64,000 bases of DNA from Magnolia sinica. Lineage: Eukaryota; Streptophyta; Magnoliopsida; Magnoliales; Magnoliaceae. Positions 33,179 to 43,858 of this stretch are shown here, piece after piece. Below the pieces are notes generated by a model. It had not been told where the DNA came from. It worked only from the letters and a program-made list of their open reading frames with translations, and did no database searches. The stretch spans positions 43,717,501-43,781,500 of the forward strand of contig NC_080591.1 in the NCBI RefSeq assembly GCF_029962835.1, in the 5' to 3' direction. Each line of letters opens with the position of its first letter. Within the stretch, counting starts at the first letter, position 1. The position numbers were made by a program, and so were the translations under genes.

Positions 33179-36100
33179 TGTAACGACCTTGGAATTTTTG
33201 TGCTAATCTTTCCTTAAGTAGTTGTTTTGGGGTAATTAGTGCTTTACTCGATTGCTTGTGAAATTCGCATCAATCACTTTAAATTGTATCTGCATGGCTC
33301 TAAACGTGTAGATTAGTGAGCGCTACGTTACTCTGAAATCTGGGATCCATCGCTAAATCCAGTTGTTCTGGGGAATTTTTGGAAGATCTGGATCGGATCT
33401 GGACCGCGCGTCGAAAGTCTGATGGCGATGATCTTAGCATTGCGGTCACCGAGTTGGGCTTGGTCTTCACCTCAAAAATCAAGTCGATCCGATGTTCGGG
33501 TCGATTTGGTTGAGTTCGAGTGAAGAGTGTGAGAACGGTTGGAATTTAATAAGCTTTTTATGAAATTTGGAGTCGTGTCGCGCGCGACGATTTTAAGCAT
33601 TCGACCGTTGGATTCGACCCAATTTCACCCTCGATCGGGATGGTTGGCCCAGGCATATCCTAGTGCTTGTGGACCGATCGAGTTTCCGTGACCGTTGAAT
33701 TGAGTGTGGTCCGCCACGGCCGATCTGAGAGCCGGTCGGTATGAAAACTCGGCTGACCTAGATCCATGGTCGGTGAGCTTAAGTCCGACCTTTCGTGGTT
33801 ATAGGCCCACCGAAGTGCTTCGTTGGATCGAAAAAGGCGTACTTTGGTTATAACTTAAGTATACCTTGACCCCTAGGGTTATTTCCATCATTTTAAGGCC
33901 TATATATAGTCCTTAAACCCTAGCTCTCATTTCCATACGAATTTTCTCTAACCCTAGCTTGGAAAGAGAGTGGAAAAGAGAGAGTTAGTGAGAGAGATTG
34001 GTTGGTGAATCATCTTGATTCTTCCTTGTTCTTCTTCACCTTTGAACCTTTACTTTGAATCGTTCCTCGGACGATTCTGAGTTCTTTTGGGGTAAGTTAA
34101 CCTAACCCTAACCCGTGTTAGAGCTTAGATTAGACTTGGTGTTGTTGTATCTCATTTCTATCCTTATTTTAGGGTATTCTTGCGCCGTTGTCGAAGACAA
34201 CTCGTTCTAAATCAATTCGGCTATTCTTTCTTCGCTTAAGGTGCGGACTTTAAGTGTATAGGTTATGGTTTTCAAGGCTTTCAATCCCAGTTAGTGATTT
34301 ATTCTTGTTATGGATGAGATTTCACATGTCAAATGTTATGTTTACATTGCTTTCCTGATATGCATGTGCTATATTGAGATTTGTGTATTCTAAGTGTATT
34401 TATAAAGTACCGTATACGTATAAAATAAGCACCTTATGTTTGCCATGATTTTTGGTCATGTATGTATGCTAGATGCATGTATGACAACTCCTTGGAAGAA
34501 GGAATTGTCTAAGTGCACGTATTTCAACATGCGTCATGTATGTTGTTCCATGAATGCTAAGTGTTTGTAGAAATGCATGAATGATCTACGTGTAACTGAT
34601 TACACTAATTGCGGCGTTGAGAAGTGATTCTCAATACTTCTATGGATGCGCATGATTTCCCTTATGCATTTACATTCCAAGTTATTTAAATTCAAGCATT
34701 CCTATGCTTACATTTATGTTAAATTGATATTCTTCAGATGTGTATGCACCATGATTTGAGTGGTTGTTCCATTCCTGTTTTACATTCCATATGAATATCT
34801 GTCGTAGTGTAGGATGTTTGGGACTATGCCTTAGTCCAGGAAATCGGTAATTGACCCTTTGGTCGTGGTTGAGATTGCTTTCGCCACGTGAGACGCATTA
34901 GACGAACCCGAGTCGTATTAGAGTTGGCGGCAGTGGTTTGGCCACGCGGAGTGTTTGCGCACTCCATGTCGTTCATTTCGACGTGCGCTCGTGCTAGTCG
35001 AGTTCGTCAACTAACCCGATTGTCCGGTGTATGTTAACCATGTATGGACGCTCGCTTGAATCTAGGGTACCGAACTTACCAGTGAAATTCTAATAACCAT
35101 GGTACCTGATCCGCTAAGACTCATGAGCCGGACATGGTGGTATGGGACACCGTGGTTGAGCTGTCGGCCTACGCTGGGGTGACGAGCCTCCCCGTAGTGA
35201 CCAGTGAGCAACTTAACTCGTGAGCCGATTATGGTGGTATGGGACACTATATTCGTGCTGTCGGCCTACATTGATTGGTGACGAGCCCTTTGTAGTGACC
35301 TCGAGCATACCTGGATACCGCAAGGAGGTGACGAGCCGATCTGTGGTAGTAAGGGCATGAAAGGCGTACATTGATTGGTGACAAGCCCTTTGCTACGACC
35401 TCAACTATATGATCGTATGAGATGTCTAGGATTGACGACCCTAGAATGGATCACTGTTTGGATGGTGATATGAGGAAGGTATCTTAGCTTCCCAATCCTG
35501 CTGTATGAATTGGACTAATAACAACTTGGTAACCATATCCATGCACCACATTTGCATGTGCTTTGTAGATGTGGCGCACTTTGAGGCGATGTCATGCGTA
35601 ACGTAAGATGAAGACGCTGAGGGTGTACGCGTGAGGGCACGCATCATATTGCATTCATACCGCATTAACAAGAGTACTTAGGATTTATTTAATTGTCCTG
35701 CTTTATCATTCCTGCTTGATTGAATTGATAGCATGTTAACCAGGTGCCTTATTGTTCCACCGAGTTGATCACTCACTCCCACGTTTCGGGGCGGTGTTTC
35801 ACACCCACCAGTCTGTCTTAGGCCCCGATGTTGCAGATGTGGATGCGACGCCTGAGGCAGAGGGAGCTGGATGACGACGAGGCCGCCTTCTCCTATATGC
35901 AGTTTTGAGACGGGTTCTAGCGAGCCTCGATCTGCGCGGGATCTATGGGATGATTATTTTGGGAACTGAAATGATGTAACTTGTACTTATAATTTTGATA
36001 AATAACACTTTTACACGATCCTGGTTGTATATGTAATTCAGGGACTTACACTTGTACACATATTTTACTATAAGTCTTCCGCTTGCTTTATTCACTTACC

Positions 36101-36240
36101 CCTGAATCATTTCTGCGTTTTGGCTTAATCTATCCCATGTTTATGTGCTAATACAGTCAACATACATCTCTCATTAATTATGTTGCATAAGTGATGTTTT
36201 GGAACTCGGGAGCCGAGTTATGCTCGACCCCCGAATTTCA
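33179..36240 (+). repeat. 3' LTR of element B, last ~10 bases missing
   Basis: TGTAACGACC at 33,179-33,188, then full similarity to the 5' LTR up to CCGAATTTCA. The expected GGGCGTTACA end is replaced by host sequence GCCCCTTGCA. Confidence 0.93.
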
Positions 36241-36250
36241 GCCCCTTGCA

Positions 36251-37330
36251 TTGGATGCTCTTTTGGGGTCCTGATGATCTTATCCCATCATATTGGTCAC
36301 CAGATGGATTCCTGCCTATGCTTTTCGGATAAATTCAGCCCTCGGAATTATTCTTCTAGGATAGGCACCTTGTCCTCACAAACCACCCTGGATTTAACAA
36401 ACTGAATGGGTGTGTATTTGAATAGTTGTCTTTTCTTAGGCCTTACAGCTTGTTCCTCCGACAAGGGTTCATACCCCAGTCCATGTCTTTGTTTATTTGT
36501 CACGGCTTGTCTTATTATTGTACCTTTTCCATGGAATTCGGTACGGTAGTTAAGAATTTTACGTTCAGCAGGAGGGATGACATATTCCGGAGCGAGTGGA
36601 TAGGGGTTGGTGATACAATTTACAATTTCAAACTTGAAACTGTGATACAGTATATCACCCTCCGCATGCCAAATATCGATTACTAGGATATCAGGTTCCG
36701 GGGTAGCAATTGATGCCGGCAAGATGATCTTAGGTTCAGCCAGTATAAAGATGACTTTATTCCTGGAAGGAAATTTAACCATTTGGTGAAGAGTTGATGG
36801 GATGGCCTAGGGTCGTCCCAGCAAGAGGTTAAACAAGGCAGAGATATCAAGAACTTGAAAAGTGACAATGGATACATCAGGTCCGATTTGTATCTCTATG
36901 TCTATTTCTGCCTCTACTTGTCTTTGGGAATTGTCAAAGGCTCTAATGCTCATGTTATTGGGCCTGAAGGAGAATGGTTCGATCCCAAGACGGTCAGCGG
37001 TCCTCATAGGGCAGACATTTAAGCTTGATCCGTTATCAATAAAGATTAGGGGGACCTTGAGATCCCTCTAACTGATAGCTATGTTGAGCAAACGCCTATG
37101 TTTGCGGCCTTTTGGTGGCAACTCATCGTTAGTAAATGTAATCGTCTGTGGTGCGAGGAGCTGCCCTATCATGTGCGCAATCATTCCGGGTGGTACGTCT
37201 GGAGAGATGTGTGCATCGTTCAAGGTCTTTGCAAATATTTCTCGGTGTGACCTTGATGTACACAACAGCTCCCAAATGGAGATCTGTGAAGGAATGGTTT
37301 TAAGCTAAGCCGCTACATCGTAGGCGGCTT
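36251..37330 (-). pseudogene. pro: Aspartic protease and following linker of element C
   Basis: Minus strand. A lead-in (AHMIGQLLAPQTITFTNDEL at about 37,130-37,190) is followed by a stop. The active site is IDNGSSLNVCPMRTADRLG (about 37,000-37,050). The flap and second half are SIRAFDNSQRQVEAEIDIEI and FQVLDISALFNLLLGRP (36,807-36,960). The downstream piece (36,348-36,782) contains HGLGYEPLSEE, a G-patch-like motif often seen after Tat proteases. The DNGS/A active site is the Tat form of D-T/S-G. Confidence 0.8.
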
Positions 37331-39973
37331 CAGTCTTATCAGTCATTCCTGACAAAGTTCCACGGGCCTCATTCCGATTTTGATTCTTTCCAGAAGCACC
37401 TCCCGTTGGGATTCATGTTACCAACCTCGGCGCGCTTGGGGTAATGCCATGGGACTACTTTCATGTCATAGGGAGGAACTAATCTTCCTTCTAAGAATAC
37501 CTGATCTTGAGACAAATGTGGAGTTGCTGATTTTGGTATTTTTTGTGGTGGACCCGATGTCTTTCCTTAGAATACAACCAGATTTTCTTGGGGTTTTGGT
37601 TGTTTCAGGATAGGACTCTCCTCCCCTCTTTGGGGTGTGTTTTGTGGGGGAGGGGTCCTTCTGGCATGTTCCAATTGATGGGGTAAGAGGAGAAAACCTG
37701 GAGATTGTTCTTGGGCAGGGGATGCCGCTTGCAAGACCAGCAGAGCAAGGTTTGGGGGTCCTCTTTACAAGATGAGAGGTTCAGAGTTTGACCTATTTGA
37801 GCTTTAATATGTGAGATTTGATGCGGGGGGGTGCCCCTTGGAGGATGAGAGGCTCTACTACTGGTGCCGCTTCTAAAAGTATCTGTAGTTCAGGTGGAGG
37901 TGTTTGTCGGTACCCCCATGACCAATTTACTGAGTCGAACATGATCGCATGTATGGATTAGTGAGGAAAGGAGTACGAAGGACGTCCTTCCTTGATGTTG
38001 TTGATGGTAGAGGTGCCCGATGAGCTCGGCCCTACTCGATGTGATGGCAAGGAATTTTGGAGAATGTTGGCCTGAGTCGTGGCATTGGCCTGAGGGGTGA
38101 TTCTAATCTCTGGCTTTCCATCAAATCTTGGACCGCGTGTTTCAAAGTAAAGTAGCCGTCCGTAGGATGGTCTCGAGATTGGTGGTATGCACAATACTCA
38201 TTTTCATTGTAACTGGGTGGTAAGGGATTTGGTGGAGGCCAAGGTTGGAGTGGTGTGAGAAGTTGTTTTTGCACTAACATTGTCATGATCTGACTGTAGG
38301 TTTGTGCTAATGGAGTGAATTTTCTGGCCAACATTACTTGCTTGTTCTGGTATGAGCATTGTGCATTCCCCCTGGGCTGTTGTTGCTGCTGTTGAGGCGG
38401 CTGTGTCTGGTATCCCTATTGAGTTTGATGTGGATGGTATTATTGGTTTTGATGTTGCTCTTGTTCTAGAGCATATTGATTGCCCTGAGTAGCTGCCACG
38501 ATATTGTTCACTTCTGTGGTACGTTGCACAGGAGCAGTGTCGTTTCCATTCCCATACCCAAAAGGTTTCCCTTCGATTTTGTTTCTCTTAATTGAGAAGG
38601 CCTGGTGTGGCCATGGGGAGATGGTCCCGACCTCTACCTATTCTCCAGCCCGGATGAGCTGGGAGAAGTTTACATAGGGGTACGAGATCAGGTATCCGGA
38701 GATATTCGGATTCACTGAATGGACTATCATGGAAATTTGTTCCTCATCATCAATGGGGTTTCTCATCCTGACGGCCATAGCCCGCCAACTTCCCATATAT
38801 GCGGATAATGATTCGTCGATTTTTTATCTCAAGGCAACTAAGTCTGCTCTTCTTAAAGCCATGTTCAGATTATAAGAGAATCAATCAATGAAGGCCTAGG
38901 AAAGTTTTTCCCAAGTCCGAATCTAATGGCTATCGAGTGACGTATACCAATCCAAAGCGTCAGCCTTGAGGGATTTCTGGAAGAGTTGCATTAGTGCTCC
39001 ATCATTCCCTACGATCGCATTGAGCTCCCCACAAAAGGCTTTTAAATGTGCTGTGGGGCACCCACTATGATCATATCTTTTAAACTTTACTACATCAAAG
39101 TTGTGAAGTACCCTAGCATCTGGAAAGGGACATAAATCCCTAAACTTGGTGGATGGATGATCCACTCCGTATTACCTTTATAGCTAATTTTGCATCAACT
39201 AGAGCTGTTCTCGTAGCTCCTCGATTTCTGATCAATTTGCTTGAGGGTATCTTGCCACTTACTGCATAGCTTGGGCTGCTTCTTCATCATAAGGGTCCAT
39301 TTCATCGACCTTATGATTTCCATAGATTAGGAGTTGTTAAAAAGAAGATGGACTCCCAGTTGCAGGAGGTAATTAGAATTGAACTCCGCTCATGTCCGGA
39401 AGTGGTTCCCGCCAGTGGTTCTACCAAATCCTTATTGTGACTCCCATTAGGGGGAGTATATTGAACTCAAAATTGGCCCCCTTCATGGGCATCCGCCAAT
39501 TCTTGTTTGTGACTCATGTTAGGGGGAGCTTGTGTTGTGATCTGATTGGGATTCCCGTTTTCGGGGACATGTGCTGAAAAATGTACTGGAAGATGTGTTG
39601 GAATATGTGCGGGAAGGCTGTTCCCATTTGTGGGGGGATGCTGGTGATCTTGTGTTGATTCAGTAAGAAAAGATAAAATGGGATTTACTGGTGGAGGAAG
39701 GGAGAAGGTGAGAGGAAGTTGTGGGATTGAACTATTTTGAGAACTAAGCTGTGGTGCCTGCATGCTTGGTATGATTCCTAGTACCAAGCGAAGTAGTAGT
39801 TCCTGCATTACCTTGAGATTTTGAGCCATCTCATTCATGGTTGCAGTACCTGGTGAGTCTGTGAGATTCGCTAGAGGGGTCGGTGCTGGTATCAGTACTG
39901 GTACTTCAGGAGCGGGCAAGGCTGCTGGCTCTTCTTCTTGGCTAGCCATTATTACACGAGATCGGATAGTCAT
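37331..39973 (-). pseudogene. gag: gag of element C, decayed
   Basis: Starts at 39,973 with a proline/glutamine-rich N-terminus (MASQEEEPAALPAPEVPVL). The gag core is on the minus strand at 38,640-39,165: KFKRYDHSGCPTAHLKAFCG, then LMQLFQKSLKADALDWYTSL, and after a shift ISMIVHSVNPNISGYL. This GSTCP..H pattern is typical of Tat gag. A Q/N/H-rich stretch (about 38,340-38,480) and 38,032-38,334 (ARKFTPLAQTYSQIMTMLVQ ... CAYHQSRDHPTDGYFTLKHA) follow. That last piece is the H-x3-GH-type zinc-binding block preceding the protease. Several stops. Confidence 0.75.
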
Positions 39974-40107
39974 AGCTAGGATTGATGCTTAAACAAGTTT
40001 AAGCCAAAGATCATTTTTTTTATGGATGCAAATGTTTAAAGAATATTCCTTAAGATTGGAGTACCGCACGTTTTCGAGTCGAGTCTCAACTAGTGTATTT
40101 TAGCAAG

Positions 40108-40125
40108 TCTCCAGTGGAGTCGTCT
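40108..40125 (-). other. Primer-binding site of element C, tRNA-Arg-like
   Basis: On the minus strand AGACGACTCCACTGGAGA resembles the TGGCGACTCC-CTGGGGA primer site that I recall for Tat/Ogre elements (tRNA-Arg). Roughly three mismatches. It lies between the presumed LTR end (ACA, about 40,128) and the gag start. Confidence 0.65.
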
Positions 40126-40879
40126 TCTGTGAACACTGGAAATCGGTGCCCACGCTGATTTAGGTTTGTAATGGGAGTGATTGGGCTAATTTGGATTGAT
40201 GATGCAAATAGACTTAGAGTGGCTACTAGCCACTTAACTCAAAATCCCGCAGTCGGCTAGAACCTGCAGAATAAGTAAAGCCAAATAATCCGAGGACTCT
40301 CTTGCTTTAAGTTGACTCCTGATCTGCGACCTAGGATTCTGAGTAAGGGACCTCGGTTACAAAGAGGGAAGGTGTTATGCACCCTCTCTGCCCGTACAGA
40401 TGTACAATCTCTATTTCGTGTGATAAGCTGATCTTATGGGATAAAATGGTAGGATATGAAGTACTAAAAATGGACTAAGCGGACTTGAATTTCTAACATG
40501 ACAAGATCTAAAATTTCGGCAAGCCGTAGAGCATACGTCCAAAAAATGTCTGGAGGAGTTTTAGACAGGTGTGATGATGCTAAAATATCATTAAAAGGCT
40601 ACTATGAATTTCTGATGTGACAGGAACCGGAGTTCAGCAAGTCATAGAGCATATATTCAATGGCAACTTAGAGAAGCAGGGGGGTTGAAAAGGAAAGTAA
40701 TGATGCGATTGATAAAGTATAAATACTAATGATGATTGCATAATCTTTTGCTTACACTTGAAATGGCTTGGATGTTTAGGTGCATCATGGTTAGAAGGAT
40801 TGACCTAAGTGAGATTGGGAGGCTAAAAAATGGTTAGAGGAGGCTAGAAGGGGACAGAGATTGGAGGTTGATAACTCAA

Positions 40880-40897
40880 ACACACACACACTCTCTC

Positions 40898-40944
<47 letters not shown>
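40880..40944. repeat. CA/CT microsatellite in the LTR of element C
   Basis: (CA)5 followed by about 27 CT dinucleotides with one interruption. It lies just downstream of the minus-strand TATA box, so it would be a GA-rich leader in the element's RNA. Confidence 0.9.
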
Positions 40945-40947
<3 letters not shown>

Positions 40948-41002
40948 TGGATTGGTAGTTATTTTTGGTTGATGATTGATCTTAGAAATGAAGAGAAGTA
41001 AA

Positions 41003-41015
41003 GGCTATTTATAGC
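41003..41015 (-). promoter_or_regulatory. TATA box of element C LTR
   Basis: Minus strand GCTATAAATAGCC, a perfect palindromic-flanked TATA sequence about 890 bases before the LTR end. Confidence 0.7.
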
Positions 41016-41252
41016 TTTTTGGAATGTCATTTTGGTAATTGTAAGGGTTTTGGAGGGTGAATGATGATATGGCGGTTTGTGATTGGTTGAGGAGAGAGAA
41101 ATGTCACATGTCATGCCTTTATAGGCTCTTAGGTTTAGTAGGATGGTAAATAGAGTGAATGTTGGGGGTAAATTTATAAAAGAGTTGACTTTTGGAAGGG
41201 AGGAACAGTTGTGCGCTCAGAGGGCACATTTGTTGAGAGAGGGGGGTAATTG

Positions 41253-41272
41253 GACTACCGCCGGCGGTAGTC
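41253..41272. promoter_or_regulatory. Perfect 20-bp palindrome in U3 of element C LTR
   Basis: GACTACCGCC followed by its exact reverse complement GGCGGTAGTC, then one base, then another half copy (GACTACCGC at 41,274). About 240 bases upstream of the TATA box on the element's strand. Confidence 0.8.
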
Positions 41273-41364
41273 AGACTACCGCTTGGGTACAGTTGCTCCC
41301 ACGGTTTAGCCGGTGGGCCTATTTCGGGCCCTGAGAGCGGCCCAAAGCCCTTTTTGCTTATTTG

Positions 41365-41435
41365 GCTTAAAATTGCTCGAAATTGGTTTGGAAATGGCTC
41401 GAAATTAGCTTGGAAATGGCTCGAGAAATGGATCG
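41365..41435. repeat. Short tandem repeat near LTR end of element C
   Basis: Three diverged copies of a ~23-bp unit containing TTGGAAATGGCTCGA. Confidence 0.65.
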
Positions 41436-41640
41436 ATTTTGGGCATGCTCTGGCTTAGATGATGGCTCGAGTTAAGTTAGGGTTTATGGTAACATAATGG
41501 CTCAGGTTAGGGTTTGGATTAAGTTTGGGAAATGGCTGCGGTTTTGGGTAGGGTGTGAGGTTCAGGTTCAGCTCCTATAGATCATTCATACTTTGTCAAG
41601 TTGCTAGCTTGAGTAGGGTGCCTATAGGGGTCACAGAAGT

Positions 41641-43020
41641 TTTGGATCAATTTGAATATTTTTCCCTCTTGGTTCAGGTCTTGGGACCTTATTAACAGTT
41701 TGGATGTAAAATAAACGTTATTGTGGGCCCTACAAATTATTTAACAGTGAAAATCATTATCTCCGCTCCTATTTATGGTGTGGTCTAGATAATCTTTGGA
41801 TATGATTCATTGTTTGGATAATCTCTAAAATGATCTCTAAAAATAGATGAACGGTGTAGATATAATAAATACATTACTGTGTAGCCCATGTAACTTTGAT
41901 CTCCTTTGAACCGTTCATACAACTCGGACCTCGGGGAGCGTCAGTGCTCATCTTTGCACGACAGTTACCTACAGCAGCTAAATAGCTGGTGTGTGGTACA
42001 TCAGCCAATCCGCTTCCCAATTGCACACCCTTTTAAGTGGATGAGGATTTCCTGCCAAAGCCTTTCACGGAAAGTTCCTGCGCTGGGATGCTATGTGGGT
42101 CCTACCATGATGTTTGTGATAAATCCATGCCGTCCATTCTTTTTGGGAGGACATTTTAGGAGATGCAACTAAAAATGAGGTGTATTCAAAACTTAAGTGG
42201 TCCGTACAAGAGGAAAGAGTGTAGATTCAATGACCACCGTTTGAAACATTCGTATGGCCACAGAGTTTCATATCAGGCCAAGTTGTTGGTGTTTTCACTT
42301 CATCCGAGTGGGAATGTCGACGTTATAAACGGTTTGGATGGCATATAAATATCAAGATAGATCTCTGGAAGATTTCAACGGGAGGAACTCTTTCTCCTGT
42401 TTTCCCTCTCGTCCGGCCCACTTGAGTCTTTGATCCACATCGATTTTGTTTGCATGTCCTAAACTAAGCTTCCACAACTGATGGACGGTGTGGATTTCTC
42501 ACAAACACCACCTTTCACCCCACCTAGCATCCAGCGCAGAAATCCGCGTCCATTATCAAGCGATCCTCACTGTGTAGATCTCATGCATTCCAAAAGCATG
42601 GCAATATAAACCATCAAGTAGGCTGAAAATGAAAATGGATTTTTACAATCAAAGCAGAGTTGATCTTACCTCTCTCTCTCTCTCTATCAAGTTGTCAGCT
42701 GGACTGAAGATGAAAACTGAACACAACCATGGGTGTTGATATCTATGCCAAGCCTGGTCAAGTACACAGTCCTTGCTCGTACCTCCCGTTCGTTGACTGT
42801 CTGACCTTGACGTTTTCCTGTACATGACGTTAGAATTCATTGCAAAGTAAACATTGATATGCCGTTGCGAGATTTTTAGGTTACTTGGTTATTAAGCCCA
42901 TTTTGATTGGTTGTCTTAATGACATATGTTTTCCTTTTTCTTTTTAGAAGGATTTGTGATGTTAATAGGATTAGAAAATAGTCATCCTTCTTATGTATAA
43001 ATTACATGTTTGAAATTTTT
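41641..43020. other. Intergenic DNA, no gene recognised
   Basis: No coherent ORF or element ends found. A short CT repeat at 42,668-42,684. The sequence resembles degraded non-autonomous DNA-transposon or LTR remnants with wording like that in the A and S2 LTRs (GTGGGCC..., GATGGACGG). Confidence 0.5.
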
Positions 43021-43026
43021 TTATTT

Positions 43027-43043
43027 AAAAAAAAAAAAAAAAA
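43027..43043. repeat. Poly(A) tract
   Basis: Seventeen A residues immediately upstream of the RT fragment. Confidence 0.9.
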
Positions 43044-43046
43044 TAC

Positions 43047-43279
43047 TCCTCAAGGTCAATCTCATTGAAGAAATCTACTATCCAGAATGGATAGCCAATG
43101 TTGTTTTGATTAAAAAGTCAATGGGAAGTGGCGGGTTTGTGTTGACTACACCGGCCTAAACAAAGCCTTCTCGAAAGACAGCTTCCCTCTCCCAAGGATC
43201 GACCGGCTTGTTGACAGTATGGCAGGACACAAGCTCCTAAGTTTCATGGATGCCTACTGGAGCTATAACGACGTTGCTA
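43047..43279 (+). pseudogene. Orphan Ty3/gypsy reverse transcriptase fragment
   Basis: Reads LIEEIYYPEWIANVVLIKKS. A one-base loss near 43,120 is followed by KWRVCVDYTGLNKAFSKDSF, PLPRIDRLVDSMAGHKLLSF and MDAYWSYND. These are the RT finger-palm blocks of a Tat/RIRE2-like element, clearly different from A, B and C. There is no flanking gag, protease or LTR, and it is bounded by poly(A) on the left and a MITE-like repeat on the right. Confidence 0.85.
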
Positions 43280-43280
43280 T

Positions 43281-43475
43281 GCATCCAACGCTAAAATGGA
43301 CCACACCACATATAACTATTGCATTTAATGCTTTGTGCATTTAATGCAACCAAACTTATTATTTGGTGTGGTCCACTTGAGAGTTGGATCTGCCTCATTT
43401 TTGTGTTTTTGCATTAAAATGATACCAGAAAGGGAATAGACGGCTTGGATAAACAGATACATCTACAGTGACTGG
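43281..43475. repeat. Partial second copy of the hairpin MITE
   Basis: AACGCTAAAATGGACCACACC ... GCATTTAATGC ... TTATTTGGTGTGGTCCACTTGAGAGTTGGATCT ... GGATAAACAGATACATC parallels the centre and right arm of the element at 43,557-43,858 but lacks its left arm. Confidence 0.75.
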
Positions 43476-43556
43476 CGGGGGTAATATGCAATCCACGTCC
43501 CTCTCTCTCACCACATCCTACTCTACTTTCTCTAGATTACGTCCAACCAGTGTTCC

Positions 43557-43858
43557 ACCAAATCTTCGTGGGGGCCAACATGATGTATCTATTTATTCAC
43601 ACCGTTTATCCCTTCTCTAAGATAATGTTAAGGTATGGGCCCAAAAATGAAGCAGATTTAACGCTCTAGTGGACCACATTAGAATTGCCTCTTGCATTTA
43701 ATGCAGCTTTAAATGCAACCAAGCTTACTATTTGGTGTGGTCTATTTGAGCGTTAGATCTACCTCGTTTGTGAGCCCATACTGTAATATGATATAAGAAA
43801 AGGGTTGGATGGTGTGGATAAACAGATACATCGTGATGAGCTCCAACTAAGATTTGGT
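43557..43858. mobile_element. Long-hairpin MITE (about 300 bp, ~57-bp outer arms)
   Basis: ACCAAATCTTCGTGGG and CATGATGTATCTATTTATTCACACC pair with the reverse complement of GGTGTGGATAAACAGATACATCGTGATG and AAGATTTGGT. The inner part also pairs (GATTTAACGCTCTAGTGGACCAC against GTGGTCTATTTGAGCGTTAGATC), so nearly the whole element folds back. No coding capacity. Target duplication not resolved. Confidence 0.75.

Larger units (their letters stand above)
24618..36240 (+). mobile_element. Element B: Tekay/Del-type chromovirus with gag replaced by a foreign ORF
   Basis: Two long LTRs (24,618-27,679 and 33,179-36,240) start TGTAACGACC. An initiator-tRNA-Met-like primer site follows the first, and TTTAAGGGGGGTAGA precedes the second. 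The pol part is a Tekay/Del chromovirus with a C-terminal chromodomain region. The 3' LTR lacks its last ~10 bases (no GGGCGTTACA). No 5-bp duplication can be seen, although CCCCTTGCA occurs near both ends (24,604-24,612 and 36,242-36,250). The internal region is only 5.5 kb, and the gag plus the front of the protease are absent. Inserted in element C between protease and RT. Confidence 0.92.
1..41640 (-). mobile_element. Element C: old Tat/Ogre-lineage Ty3/gypsy retrotransposon, minus strand, host of several nested insertions; left LTR outside the window
   Basis: Read right to left, the parts in order are 5' LTR, PBS, gag, protease, RT, RNase H, archaeal-type RNase H, integrase and an antisense PMD-like ORF. 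The dual RNase H and a protease with a DNGSSLN-type active site are Tat features. Insertions A, S2 and B interrupt it. Removing A and S2 restores continuous reading frames across the junctions, which shows they landed in one pre-existing element. All its genes carry stops and small indels, so it is dead. The right boundary near 41,640 is approximate because the partner LTR is not in the window. Lineage call is high confidence; the exact sublineage (Ogre versus Retand-like) is inference. Confidence 0.85.
40128..41640 (-). repeat. 5' LTR of element C (right end approximate)
   Basis: The inner end TGTGAACACTGG (plus strand) lies next to the primer site. A TATA box on the minus strand (41,003-41,015) and the stretch GGGAAGGTGTTATGCACCC (40,367-40,385), which I recall from Tat LTRs, support this. 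The outer end cannot be fixed because the partner LTR is outside the window. Confidence 0.6.
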
